Assembly: GCA_910575435.1 (NCBI GenBank)
Contig: CAJTGI010000021.1
Coordinates: forward strand, 1-41,180
Reading direction: 5' to 3'
Origin: Clostridiaceae bacterium
Lineage (GTDB): Bacteria > Bacillota > Clostridia > Lachnospirales > Lachnospiraceae
Length of the DNA: 41,180 nucleotides
Part shown: in pieces, positions 26,072-33,845 of the stretch
Numbering within the stretch: position 1 is the first letter of the stretch
Layout: each line of letters begins with the position of its first letter
Made by a program: the position numbers and the translations under genes
The notes under the pieces: generated by a model
What the model saw: only the letters and a program-made list of their open reading frames with translations
Told to the model about the DNA's origin: nothing
Databases searched by the model: none

Positions 26072-26202
26072 TCTATTTCTGCAACCTTCCGGCTCATATG
26101 TTCAACAAGTCTGCGCTATTGTGGACTTACTCTGTGTGCGAAAATCCGTAACGATTCCTGCAGGTCTGCAGGTCTCGAAAGCCTGAACGCAACCCTTGTT
26201 AC
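26007..26202 (-). ncRNA. Unrecognised structured RNA or attenuator leader, ~195 nt
   Basis: The gene-free stretch 25929-26336 holds a consensus promoter, then about 130 nt of structured sequence, then a strong terminator. Near the 5' end AACAAG (26195-26200) pairs with CUUGUU (26104-26109), and the neighbouring UGCG pairs with CGCA across a small internal loop, closing a domain. Inside it are CAGG/CCUG hairpins around CCUGCAGACCUGCAGG. The 3' arm of the terminator (CUCUGU) could instead pair with ACAGAG in the upstream half, a possible antiterminator. I do not recognise any riboswitch, T-box, 6S or SRP consensus. It may control the zinc-ribbon, sigma and signal-peptidase genes or act as a free small RNA. 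Confidence 0.6.
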
Positions 26203-26208
26203 AGTTTC

Positions 26209-26237
26209 AGTATAACAGGGGCTTGCACGGTTGTCAA
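26209..26237 (-). promoter_or_regulatory. Strong promoter upstream of the leader RNA
   Basis: TTGACA (26232-26237) and TATACT (26209-26214) on the minus strand are 17 bp apart, the best housekeeping-type promoter in the window. The hairpin GGCTTG/CAAGCC overlaps its -35 region. Confidence 0.8.
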
Positions 26238-26336
26238 GCCTTATAAGAATATTTTTTGTGATTACATTAAAAAAGTTCCTTTATGGCTTTTTATCCCCCA
26301 AAAATATACCAGTCTGACGAAACCACCGCCAGAAAC

Positions 26337-26912
26337 TTATTCATCCTCATCATAGTCCTCTTCGTCATCATCCTCCTGATCTTCTCTTCGTTTCTGGATG
26401 ATATGGATGGCGATCAGTCCACCGACAGCCACTGCCATCCCAACAGAAAAAAAGACAAGATGCTTGATGGGAATACCAGTAATCGTTCCTGCCCGCTCTT
26501 CCTGCCGCTCTGCACCAGTTTCAGAATCTGTTCCCCTGTCAGTAGACAGTGCTCCTGCCTGTTCTTCCGATGCGGATCTTTGGGTTGCTGGAACCTCACT
26601 GCCATCATTCGTATTTTCAGTCAGCATGCAGGTCAGTATGTAGCGGCGACTTCCACCAAGCTCTGTCCTCAGCACGCCATCTCCTCCTACCGTTATTGTC
26701 CCTGGATACAGACCGGCATCGGTTTTTAACTGAAACTCCCTTCCGGCCCATTCCTTTCCCAACTGCACCTCTAACTGTTCTGCTTCCATCACCTGTATCT
26801 CCGTCCCCTCTGTCCCCTGGTTTTCAGCCGAAACGGAGATCCCATTTCCCAATGCGGCAGCTAACATGCCTGCAAGAGCCAGTGCTGCCAGTTTCTTTTT
26901 TACTGCTTTCAA
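26337..26912 (-). CDS. Small exported membrane protein of the conjugation operon
   Basis: The 191-residue protein has a signal peptide (about 1-30, ending VSA) and an extracellular beta-like region of about 70 residues (YPGTITVGGDGVLRTELGG). A Ser/Glu/Thr-rich stalk, one membrane segment (HLVFFSVGMAVAVGGLIAIHII, about 150-171) and a strongly acidic cytoplasmic tail (EDQEDDDEEDYDEDE) complete it. No named family is recognised, but proteins of this layout are common in Gram-positive conjugative elements near the coupling protein. The start is a TTG at 26912, 7 nt after GGAGG. It lies 15 bp after the S1-domain gene, clearly the same transcript. Confidence 0.75.
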   Translation of the reverse strand: MKAVKKKLAALALAGMLAAALGNGISVSAENQGTEGTEIQVMEAEQLEVQLGKEWAGREFQLKTDAGLYPGTITVGGDGVLRTELGGSRRYILTCMLTENTNDGSEVPATQRSASEEQAGALSTDRGTDSETGAERQEERAGTITGIPIKHLVFFSVGMAVAVGGLIAIHIIQKRREDQEDDDEEDYDEDE

Positions 26913-26927
26913 GTCCTTACCTCCTTT

Positions 26928-28391
26928 TCATCTCGGCGCCGCGATATGGGTAATCGCTCCCCAGATCCGATTGGAATCATTGTTAATTCCCAGTATCTGC
27001 ACAGTTACGCGGGACCCCCTCGGCGGGCGGCCCCTTTTCGGGTAACTGCAAAGGCAGTCAATGCCACCATCCAGTGCCACAAAGACACCGTTGGTATCCA
27101 CCATGCTCACCGCCCCCACATACCGGTTGCCAACGGAATACCTGCGAAGTGCTTTCTCATAAGGATTTTCTCCAGCCTGCTTCACCGATGCCGTTACCCG
27201 GATGTTGCTTCGGTCACTCCGGTCCACGCTCAGTACCTTGACCAGTATCCTCTGTCCAGACTGGAAATACATCGCCGCATCCATCCACCTTTGGTAGCTC
27301 AGTTCCCGGAGCGGGATATACACCTCCAGACCGAACAGATCCACAAAAATACCTGCCCGGATCACCGATACGACTCTTGCTTCCGCACACAAATCCGAAT
27401 AAATCCGATAATTGCCATCCCGGTCTGTGCCCAGATAGTATTCTTTTCTTCTGGCACGCATGGCATCGAGCCTGCTTGCCGCCGCAATCCCAGACTGGGG
27501 ATCAATGCCCTTGACGATATAATCCACCTCAGCACCAAGCCGTTTGTTCAGCATGTCGTGCAATACATCTTCCGGCAGCCTCCCCCGGAAATCGTCTGGT
27601 GCTTCCACCGCCTCTTCTGCAGGAATGATGATTTTGAACTCACCGTGGTAGATGACTGCCAGAGAACGGCTCTGGTTACTTTCCTGCCGTTCCACTCCCT
27701 GAATCGTCCCCGTCAGGATTCTTCCCGTCTTCTGGGACTCCATTAAATCCAGCAGGTCATTCCTCGCTTTTTCGGCTTCAGTTTCGGCTACCAAGTGCCC
27801 GTCGATAGCAAGCACCTGTGCTGAAGCCAGTCTGACAGATCCAGTATTTTTCCTAGCTCTTCGACGCCTTTTACCTTCACCGGGACCCTGAGCCGTTTGA
27901 TTCTGCCCCTCTGTGTCAGACTGGTTCTGAATCTCATAATTTTTGACTGATTTAGCTGTGGCATCTGCAGTATTCATGGTCTGAGCCGACTCTGTGTCAG
28001 ACTGACTCTGATTTCCGGAACTTTCATGCAGATCTAACGCGTCTTCAGGCGAATACACTTTGTCTTCAAGGTCTTCTGAACCAGTCTGGGGTATTTCTTC
28101 ACCGACGCCCGCTTCCGACATCTCCTGAGCCTCTTCTGTATCAGACTGGCTCTCCTTTTCGGAATCTGCCTCCTGCCCCTTCGTTCCGGCTGATGCCATC
28201 CCCTGATTATCTGAATTTTCCATGTCAGTCTGGGAAATCTCTTCACCGCTGTTTTCACCCTCGGTACCCTCTGTATGATTTATATCCGAGTCTGATAAAA
28301 CAGCCTCTTCCCGCCCATCTGGAGTCCTGTCCATGGTTTCTTCTGACTTTTCTTCCACTACTTCTGGTTTTTCTGCTTTCTTTCTTGGCAT
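26928..28391 (-). CDS. Acidic-tailed protein with two S1 RNA-binding domains
   Basis: The 487-residue protein has a long, very acidic, low-complexity N-terminal part (to about 165) with recurring QSDTE units, and then a basic patch (GKRRRRARKNTGSVR). C-terminal folds include two S1-like OB domains: one near VVSVIRAGIFVDLFGLEVYIPLREL and one near VGAVSMVDTNGVFVALDGGIDCLCSYPKRGRPPRGSRVTV. S1 domains bind RNA or single-stranded DNA. Proteins like this recur in Tn1549-type elements beside the coupling protein, with unknown function. Its start follows GGAGGATGAGAT, and it is separated from virD4 by two hairpins. Confidence 0.85.
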   Translation of the reverse strand: MPRKKAEKPEVVEEKSEETMDRTPDGREEAVLSDSDINHTEGTEGENSGEEISQTDMENSDNQGMASAGTKGQEADSEKESQSDTEEAQEMSEAGVGEEIPQTGSEDLEDKVYSPEDALDLHESSGNQSQSDTESAQTMNTADATAKSVKNYEIQNQSDTEGQNQTAQGPGEGKRRRRARKNTGSVRLASAQVLAIDGHLVAETEAEKARNDLLDLMESQKTGRILTGTIQGVERQESNQSRSLAVIYHGEFKIIIPAEEAVEAPDDFRGRLPEDVLHDMLNKRLGAEVDYIVKGIDPQSGIAAASRLDAMRARRKEYYLGTDRDGNYRIYSDLCAEARVVSVIRAGIFVDLFGLEVYIPLRELSYQRWMDAAMYFQSGQRILVKVLSVDRSDRSNIRVTASVKQAGENPYEKALRRYSVGNRYVGAVSMVDTNGVFVALDGGIDCLCSYPKRGRPPRGSRVTVQILGINNDSNRIWGAITHIAAPR

Positions 28392-28416
28392 ATCTCATCC
28401 TCCATAATTTTATTTT

Positions 28417-28458
28417 CAAGTTCCCTCTGGGAAACTTGTTAAGCAAACTTGTTTGCTT
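28417..28458. repeat. Two hairpins between virD4 and the S1-domain gene
   Basis: CAAGTTCCC/GGGAAACTTG (28417-28438) and the perfect AAGCAAAC-TT-GTTTGCTT (28441-28458) lie side by side. The second shares its design and core with GCGAAC-TT-GTTCGC at 36811-36824. No T-run follows either. Confidence 0.65.
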
Positions 28459-28514
28459 TGCCTCCTTATTTCCATCAAAAAAAGCACCTCCTTCGAGATG
28501 CCGGTTAATCGCTA

Positions 28515-30395
28515 CTAAAAATCCGCAGGCGGCTGTGCCGAACGGTACAGACTTTTCTCTCTTTGCATTGTCTTTTTCACTTCCCTCTTTTCTGACTGGG
28601 GCACTTCCCTCACCTCCTCCCCGCCAAAGCCAGTCTGGGAACATGCCGCGGGACTCACCTGCGGCTGGTAATCCATAATCGAAACGCTGGCCATCTTTTC
28701 TGCCATCGGGTGCTTTGTGTAATCCAGCTTGTTTAATTTCAGGATGTTGCAGCCCCGGACAATGCAAAGCAGCTCTGTATTTGGCAGCCGCAATACCTCA
28801 TCCGGGGTCAGCAGCTTTCTTTTGCCCTGCCCCTGCGTCTGGCGGTACTGGGGAATTACCTGAGCCAGCGCGATGGTCTGTCTGGTCGTCATCGTGGAAC
28901 TCACCTCAATGCTCATCTCCCCGCTGCGCCCCGAAAAATACTCTGCCGTCACATCATCCGTGCAGCCAAGCATCAGCTGGATGTCGCAGTTGCCGATGAT
29001 TTCAGCCCAAAGGTTATTGCCATAACGGTTCTGCAGCTGCCCCAGACTCTGCACCGCCATCATCACCCGGATGTCCCTGGAACGGATAACGCTTAATGAC
29101 CTCGCAAAATCCGATCCGTCTGCCGCCCCGCCAATCCGCCCGATATTGTTAAACTCATCTAAAATCAGATTTACCGGGATATCGCAGTGTCCGCCCGGTC
29201 TTGCATCCGCATGCCGGGTCAGTTTGATAAACAGCAGCGAAAAAAAGAGCGACGACAGGAATGCCATCGTGGTGTCCTGGTCGCTCAGTATAATATAATA
29301 GGCACATCGTTTGCTTCCCGGTGCAGCAAGGTCAATGTCAGACCGACTCGTAATCCCCTGCACCTCCTTGTTCTGAAGTACCTGCAGTCTGGTGCCTAAT
29401 CCCTGTATGATTCCAGAACGCACCGTGTCACTGGACTGGGCAAATAAGTTATAGGGCGCCCTTGCCGGATGGTCCAACGGCAGTTTTTCAAATAAAGCCG
29501 TCAGCTGCCTCTCGGTATTGCGGGTCAGCATCTGGTAGACTGCCGGAAGGTGCTTCGCATCCGGACTGCGGCTGGGATCTAAATCCACTAGCAGAATCAG
29601 CGCCTTTAAGAGATTGCCCTCCCCGTTATCCCAGAAGTGGTCGCCCTTGCCGTTACTGGTGTTGCCGATGATGATGTTCGTGAGCATCTGTGCCATCAGG
29701 GTATTCCCATGTAAGTCTGACATGCAGTTCCACGAATCCCCGTGCTCCGGGTTGACCAGATTAAAGACCTTGACTTCATATCCCGCCTGCCGGTACATCT
29801 CCGAAGTGTCATTGTACAGTTCGGCTTTGGGATCGGTGATTACCACCGATTCTCCCCTCTTTAATGCCTGAAACAAGGCGTTTCGGATAACGGCTCTTGA
29901 TTTCATGGTACCGGATGCACCAAAGATGGCAATGTGCCGGTTCAGTCTGGTATCCTTTGGCATACAGACTGTCTTTCCCTCATACTCGCCTAGAATCACC
30001 CCCTCTGCTCTGGCTGGCGCCGTCACCTCCATGATTTCCTTTAACTCCTTCTCACTCATCCATTTGGCTGTACCGTAAGTTCCTGTTTTACTTTTCTTAA
30101 ATCCCCTCGGATCATACTCTTTGCTGTCAAACTTATCATGGAACCGGACATAGAGAACCACCGCCACACCAAAAAGAATGGCTGCCACCATACCCTTCAG
30201 TCCATTTTTTGTAAAGGCATGTCGGATGCAAACCAGCATATTCCAGTCTGGCGGTTTTATGACGGATATGCCCTCCCCGCCAGGCCATGCCTGATATCCC
30301 GCAATCAACTGCCCCAGTATTCCTCCCAGATACAACAGCCCGCCCGTTCCCAGAATGACAGAGAGAATGATTCCGGCTTTTTTGCGTTTATCCAT
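28515..30395 (-). CDS. virD4: VirD4/TraG-type coupling protein (conjugative ATPase)
   Basis: The 626-residue coupling protein brings the relaxase-DNA complex to the transfer channel. Two N-terminal membrane segments (about 10-35 and 65-85) are followed by a cytoplasmic ATPase. Its Walker A is HIAIFGASGTMKSRAVIRNA, where Met replaces the usual Gly before KS, and its Walker B is PVNLILDEFNNIG. Further TraG/VirD4 marks are VVITDPKAELYNDTSEMYR, TLMAQMLTNIIIGNT and SLGQLQNRYG. The start follows GGGAGGAACTCATAA. It lies downstream of the toxin-antitoxin pair and its terminator, so it needs read-through or its own promoter. The relaxase itself is outside the window. Confidence 0.95.
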   Translation of the reverse strand: MDKRKKAGIILSVILGTGGLLYLGGILGQLIAGYQAWPGGEGISVIKPPDWNMLVCIRHAFTKNGLKGMVAAILFGVAVVLYVRFHDKFDSKEYDPRGFKKSKTGTYGTAKWMSEKELKEIMEVTAPARAEGVILGEYEGKTVCMPKDTRLNRHIAIFGASGTMKSRAVIRNALFQALKRGESVVITDPKAELYNDTSEMYRQAGYEVKVFNLVNPEHGDSWNCMSDLHGNTLMAQMLTNIIIGNTSNGKGDHFWDNGEGNLLKALILLVDLDPSRSPDAKHLPAVYQMLTRNTERQLTALFEKLPLDHPARAPYNLFAQSSDTVRSGIIQGLGTRLQVLQNKEVQGITSRSDIDLAAPGSKRCAYYIILSDQDTTMAFLSSLFFSLLFIKLTRHADARPGGHCDIPVNLILDEFNNIGRIGGAADGSDFARSLSVIRSRDIRVMMAVQSLGQLQNRYGNNLWAEIIGNCDIQLMLGCTDDVTAEYFSGRSGEMSIEVSSTMTTRQTIALAQVIPQYRQTQGQGKRKLLTPDEVLRLPNTELLCIVRGCNILKLNKLDYTKHPMAEKMASVSIMDYQPQVSPAACSQTGFGGEEVREVPQSEKREVKKTMQREKSLYRSAQPPADF

Positions 30396-30425
30396 TTATG
30401 AGTTCCTCCCTGCATTTTGATCCCA

Positions 30426-30469
30426 AACAAAAAAGGCATATGGGATTTTGACAGATTCCATACACCTTT
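30426..30469 (-). terminator. Intrinsic terminator of the toxin-antitoxin pair
   Basis: In the minus direction AAAGGTGTATGG and CCATATGCCTTT pair with a 2-bp internal mismatch and run into TTTTTTGTTTGG. It lies between the toxin stop and the virD4 ribosome site. Confidence 0.75.
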
Positions 30470-30490
30470 ATGTCATTTGTTCTATTCTGT

Positions 30491-30820
30491 TTACAGCACC
30501 GTATGCTCCTGCAGCTGTGCATCCGCATCCCTGCCCGCATACATGACCCGGATCACTGTCACGAGTGCTGCCGCCTCATCCGAAATATAAAAAACCAGGT
30601 AATGATCCACCGGCATGACTCTCATTCCCCTGCCATGCCACGATTCTTTTTCATATCGGCGGAATTTTTCAGGAAATTCCCCAAGCATTTCGATATGCGC
30701 TTCCAGCCGGTCTAACTGCCCGGAAGCATGATCCGGTGCCAGCAGCTCAAAGGCAATATACTCATAGATTTCCCGCAGGTCAGTTTCCGCCTGACCGCTT
30801 ATTTCCACTTCATACATCAT
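30491..30820 (-). CDS. RelE/ParE-family toxin
   Basis: The 109-residue protein has the RelE/ParE layout: MYEVEISGQAETDLREIYEYIAFE with two N-terminal helices, a central FPEKFRRYE, and the strand-rich C-terminal core GMRVMPVDHYLVFYISDE and VTVIRVMYAGRD. Family members cut mRNA on the ribosome or poison gyrase; the sequence alone does not decide which. Its ATG overlaps the antitoxin stop codon, giving tight coupling and excess antitoxin. A terminator follows. The pair probably stabilises the mobile element after excision. Confidence 0.88.
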   Translation of the reverse strand: MMYEVEISGQAETDLREIYEYIAFELLAPDHASGQLDRLEAHIEMLGEFPEKFRRYEKESWHGRGMRVMPVDHYLVFYISDEAAALVTVIRVMYAGRDADAQLQEHTVL

Positions 30821-31125
30821 ATCCCGTAATCTCTGCGGATATCAGCAAATGCCTGTGTCGCAGGCTTCGTCTTTCCCGCCGTCATATCCGCATATCCTTT
30901 CCCCAGCTCCGCATCCAGTTCCGTCTCAGAAAGCTTTGCCACATTGACCGGCCTTGCAGGTGGGATTTTTACCTCAAATGGAATCCCACGGTTTAAGATA
31001 ATCTGCTTATAAAACATATTAATTGCGTTTGAGGCCGGAATACCAAGCGCTGCCAAAATGCTTTCTGCCTCTTCCTTGACTTCTGGCTCTATTCTTGCGT
31101 ACAAATTTGACGTTTTTGCTGCCAT
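30817..31125 (-). CDS. RelB/DinJ-family antitoxin
   Basis: The 102-residue antitoxin has an N-terminal ribbon-helix-helix DNA-binding part, MAAKTSNLYARIEPEVKEEAE, then ILAALGIPASNAINMFYKQIILNRGIPFEV, the DinJ signature. The C-terminal segment that should cover the toxin is ETELDAELGKGYADMTAGKT. I start at ATG 31125, where the RelB/DinJ homology begins; ATG 31137 lies inside the AAAGGATG ribosome region, and the frame to 31362 overlaps the upstream gene. The promoter 50-80 bp upstream holds a 10-bp palindrome, consistent with autorepression. Confidence 0.88.
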   Translation of the reverse strand: MAAKTSNLYARIEPEVKEEAESILAALGIPASNAINMFYKQIILNRGIPFEVKIPPARPVNVAKLSETELDAELGKGYADMTAGKTKPATQAFADIRRDYGI

Positions 31126-31174
31126 AGTATCACACATCCTTTCGTAATCTGTATGATTTCCTGTTTCTGCTTTT

Positions 31175-31203
31175 ATTATACCAATCTGTGCGCACAATAG
31201 CAA
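31175..31203 (-). promoter_or_regulatory. Toxin-antitoxin promoter with palindromic operator
   Basis: TTGCTA (31198-31203) and TATAAT (31175-31180) on the minus strand are 17 bp apart. The perfect palindrome TGTGCGCACA (31187-31196) sits in the spacer, the usual place for an antitoxin dimer to block polymerase. Confidence 0.75.
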
Positions 31204-31228
31204 TACATTTTTAACTTTGTTTAAACTA

Positions 31229-32368
31229 TCACCGTCCCCCCTTCCCAAGCGCTGCCTCCAGCAGCTCCATTCCGATGGTCTTGTAGCCCATCCTGTCGCC
31301 AAGATATTCCCTGAGAAACCCCAGCTGGTGCGGGTAGCAGACCACCTCGTACCTTTTATCACCTCCTGTTACCGCCTCTTTGAACCGGATCAATCTTGCC
31401 AGGTCACTGTCCAGATGAGAAAACACATACACGCCATCCACAAAAGCGTCATACTCAAAAATTCCTCTATCGAATGCCAGGCTCTCCTCATCAAACAACG
31501 CTTCCCGCATATTTCTTTTCCAGTCTGGGAGCATGAGCATCTTCATCTGGCGGATACCCAGTTCGTTCATGGCGATAAAATAAATATGCTGGTAAATCCC
31601 GTCAAACCGGAACTCCAGCCGTTTACTCTCCTCGGAAGCAAGCAGCGTCTTTAACGCCACATCCCCAGACTCACCAAATAAAATGGCGGAATCAACCTCC
31701 TGGACTCCGGCATTCATCCTGCCAAGTTCCATCAGGCTGTGCAAGGCTTTGAACTCCCCCATGCCGCTCCATTTCATGGCGCTCGCCCTGGTATTATATA
31801 CCGCATAACAGCCTCCGGGGGAAAACACGGCCCCCGCCATGCGGGTAAACATGGTCTTGTTCATCTCCGCTTCGCCCACTCTTTTAATATCCTTTGCCAG
31901 ATAGTATGCGGGTTTCTCAGGTACCACATGGTATAATCCCCTGTTCTGTAACTGGGGCAGCACATACGGCCGCACCTCCAGACCGGCCTTCATGCACAGA
32001 ACCGCTGCTTCCGCAACCCGGTGATGCCGCTCCCTGTGTGCCTTATCCCCTGGAAACCGGTGGTTCCAGAAAGAGCGCATGTAATACCCATACGCATCCG
32101 GATGCACCCATTCCAGTATGGCAAGGCCAGCCTTATAAAACCGGATGGATTTCTCCCTGCCTTTTCCTGTTATGGTAAGCAAACGGCAGGCATGCTCTTC
32201 TCCTGTTTCATCATTGCGGAACGTCTGAGTTACAGTCAGTTTACGGACCAGCTCCTTCATCACCCGCTCCTTACCAAGCAGGCAAAGGGAGTGTGCCGGA
32301 TATTCCCCCACTAAAGACAGCACCGTAACGAGCCGATGCACGTGGCTCGTTGCAGAGAAATGTATCAT
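31229..32368 (-). CDS. Replication-relaxation-like winged-helix protein
   Basis: The 379-residue protein starts with a winged-helix-like domain (HRLVTVLSLVGEYPAHSLCLLGKERVMKELVRKLT to KGREKSIRFYKAG, residues 10-82). A larger mixed domain follows with WNHRFPGDKAHRERHHRVAEA, EMNKTMFTRM, FDGIYQHIYFIAMNELG and VYVFSHLDSDLARLIRF. It resembles the accessory proteins that accompany virB4 in Tn1549-like elements and recall the replication-relaxation family; its function is not established. I keep ATG 32368 because the winged helix needs it, although only a weak GGTGAG lies upstream. ATG 32263 has an excellent AAGGAG but would remove half the domain, so a shorter second product is possible. Confidence 0.7.
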   Translation of the reverse strand: MIHFSATSHVHRLVTVLSLVGEYPAHSLCLLGKERVMKELVRKLTVTQTFRNDETGEEHACRLLTITGKGREKSIRFYKAGLAILEWVHPDAYGYYMRSFWNHRFPGDKAHRERHHRVAEAAVLCMKAGLEVRPYVLPQLQNRGLYHVVPEKPAYYLAKDIKRVGEAEMNKTMFTRMAGAVFSPGGCYAVYNTRASAMKWSGMGEFKALHSLMELGRMNAGVQEVDSAILFGESGDVALKTLLASEESKRLEFRFDGIYQHIYFIAMNELGIRQMKMLMLPDWKRNMREALFDEESLAFDRGIFEYDAFVDGVYVFSHLDSDLARLIRFKEAVTGGDKRYEVVCYPHQLGFLREYLGDRMGYKTIGMELLEAALGKGGR

Positions 32369-32462
32369 GGCGGCTCACCACCGAACCGAAGCAAACGGCA
32401 GGTACGAGCCGAAGCGCTGTTACGAATGATTCCGACAACGTGACTGCTCTCTTTGTCGGAAT
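32327..32462. repeat. Inverted repeats around the start of the replication-relaxation-like gene
   Basis: AACGAGCC/GGCTCGTT (32327-32334 with 32344-32351) lies just inside the gene start, and the perfect 10-bp ATTCCGACAA/TTGTCGGAAT (32429-32438 with 32453-32462) lies in the 189-bp gap before it. Neither has a T-run, so they look like mRNA structures or protein sites rather than terminators. Confidence 0.55.
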
Positions 32463-32557
32463 TTCGCCCCGCTGTCCGGCTGAAAATCCAAGGAACCAGA
32501 AGCCTTTGCACACATTTCACCCATATGTCATTTTTCCCAGCTGAATCTGCCCCGTTT

Positions 32558-33262
32558 TTACATATCTTTTTTGCCCGTTTCCAGTGCCATTTCATACGAA
32601 TTTTCCTCCTCCCTGAACCTCTCATTTTCCTGTAATAACCACTGCGGAAAATCCGTTCTTGGTACTACATAAACCTCCGTATGGTCATCCTCTCCCATGA
32701 CACTGCACTCATAATGGCTGCATACCGACGGGGCATCATCCGGCATCACATACATGGCCACGATATCCGATACCATGTTCGTCTCGATGTTATCGTGGTC
32801 CCGCATCCTCCGTTCCGGGCGTTCCCTGTCATACACATGGCGGTATACCAGCACGCAGTCCGTAAACCGCACCGGTTCTTTCTCTTGGAAATATTCCTTC
32901 ATGGCAGGATAAAGAAAAGAACGGATATAATCCGCCGAGCCGCCTCCCTTTTTCGGGAGCAGGGCAGGGATACACAACCAAAACCACCCCTCTGCCGTAA
33001 ATCCCATATCAACGGGAATGCACCGTTTCATGCTACTTTCCACGTCCCTCTTTGCCATATCTGAACCGGTGCAAGCCGGAAGCACCCTCGTCAGAAGCAC
33101 CAGACGTTCTGCCATCTCCTCCAGCCGCAGTGCCTGCTCATATGCCATGTGCAGCTGGTGCGCCTGAGAGAAATCCTTCACCAGACGAATCTGATCCCAC
33201 AGTTTTCCCGCCATTCTTTCCACCCTGCCTAACACCTTTTGAAAGGAATTGTTCTGCTCCAT
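32558..33262 (-). CDS. DUF6100-like conjugative-element protein
   Basis: The 234-residue protein has no signal peptide or membrane segment. It begins with two helices (FQKVLGRVERMAGKLWDQIRLV, MAYEQALRLEEMAERLVLLTRVLP). A conserved-looking core follows with MGFTAEGWFWLCIPALLPKKGGGSADYIRSFLYPAM, VLVYRHVYDRERPERRMRDHDNIETNMV and DAPSVCSHYECS. It closely resembles proteins annotated DUF6100 in Tn1549-like elements, always near virB4; the role is unknown. RDHDNIE is a striking charged motif but I cannot call an enzyme. The start has GGGGAG upstream and lies 125 bp inside the preceding gene, an unusually long overlap. Confidence 0.75.
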   Translation of the reverse strand: MEQNNSFQKVLGRVERMAGKLWDQIRLVKDFSQAHQLHMAYEQALRLEEMAERLVLLTRVLPACTGSDMAKRDVESSMKRCIPVDMGFTAEGWFWLCIPALLPKKGGGSADYIRSFLYPAMKEYFQEKEPVRFTDCVLVYRHVYDRERPERRMRDHDNIETNMVSDIVAMYVMPDDAPSVCSHYECSVMGEDDHTEVYVVPRTDFPQWLLQENERFREEENSYEMALETGKKDM

Positions 33263-33782
33263 ACACTGTCTCCCCTGAGTAAAATGTCACTTCCGGTTCC
33301 TCCGCCCCCTCGAATCCCACCGTTGCAAACAGGCATGGCACTTTTGGCAGCATTAACTTTTCTGCCATGGAAATGCGGGGAAGGACAATGATATACTTTA
33401 AGTCATCCTGCGGCTGCAGCAGCCTTAGCAGGCTTTCTTCCCCCTCATACAGCACCACAATCTCATATCCCACATTTTCTTTTAAGAAGAAGATCTGCGA
33501 CGGATAGACTGCCGGGTAATGGGCCATCGGGTCCACATAGTCAATAAACTTTAACAGCACCCACACTGCCAGTATGGTACGCTGGTCCGGTCTGCACAAG
33601 GAATCCAGTCCCACATAGTACCCGCCGCCCACGTCTGCCGCCCGCATCTGCTTCTTTAAGTTCTTTATGATACGTTCCGCTGTCTGAGCTGGCTTTTGCA
33701 GCATCTTCGTAATCTGGGTTTTTGGCAGTGCCCCATACTGGGACAGCCATTTAATCACATACTGTTCATCCTTCAGCAGCAT
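33138..33782 (-). CDS. DUF5697-like winged-helix protein
   Basis: The 214-residue protein has an N-terminal winged helix (YVIKWLSQYGALPKTQITKMLQKPAQTAERIIKNLKK, residues 7-45). A compact domain follows with ILAVWVLLKFIDYVDPMAHYPAVYPSQIFF, YEIVVLYEGEESLLRLLQPQDDLKYI and VPCLFATVGFEGAEEPEVTFYSGE. It matches my memory of DUF5697 proteins that follow virB4 in clostridial elements. The last about 40 residues (LSKGVRQGGKNGGKTVGSDSSGEGF) are low in complexity and overlap the next gene; family members usually end near EVTFY, so this tail may come from loss of an earlier stop. Start ATG 33782 follows AAAGAGGTG. Confidence 0.72.
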   Translation of the reverse strand: MLLKDEQYVIKWLSQYGALPKTQITKMLQKPAQTAERIIKNLKKQMRAADVGGGYYVGLDSLCRPDQRTILAVWVLLKFIDYVDPMAHYPAVYPSQIFFLKENVGYEIVVLYEGEESLLRLLQPQDDLKYIIVLPRISMAEKLMLPKVPCLFATVGFEGAEEPEVTFYSGETVYGAEQFLSKGVRQGGKNGGKTVGSDSSGEGFLSGAPAAHGI

Positions 33783-33800
33783 TGTTTCACCTCTTTTTTG

Positions 33801-33842
33801 TGCGTATTTTCTCCTAAATGCGTATTTTGCAAAAAATACGTA
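33801..33842. repeat. Short repeats between virB4 and the DUF5697-like gene
   Basis: TGCGTATTTT occurs twice (33801-33810, 33819-33828; period 18) and is followed by the inverted form AAAATACG (33833-33840), which makes a hairpin with the second copy. This may be a binding site or a weak mRNA hairpin just upstream of the ribosome site. Confidence 0.5.
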
Positions 33843-33845
33843 TTC

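Noticed and set aside
26089-26105. GCCGGAAGGTTGCAG in the leader RNA resembling the SRP RNA tip
   Set aside because: The flanking pairing of SRP RNA is missing, and the domain is closed by a different stem.
28430-28475. A 19-codon minus-strand frame between virD4 and the S1-domain gene
   Set aside because: It runs through the hairpin arms, so its sequence is explained by the inverted repeats; the ribosome-like AAGGAGG is noted but not enough.
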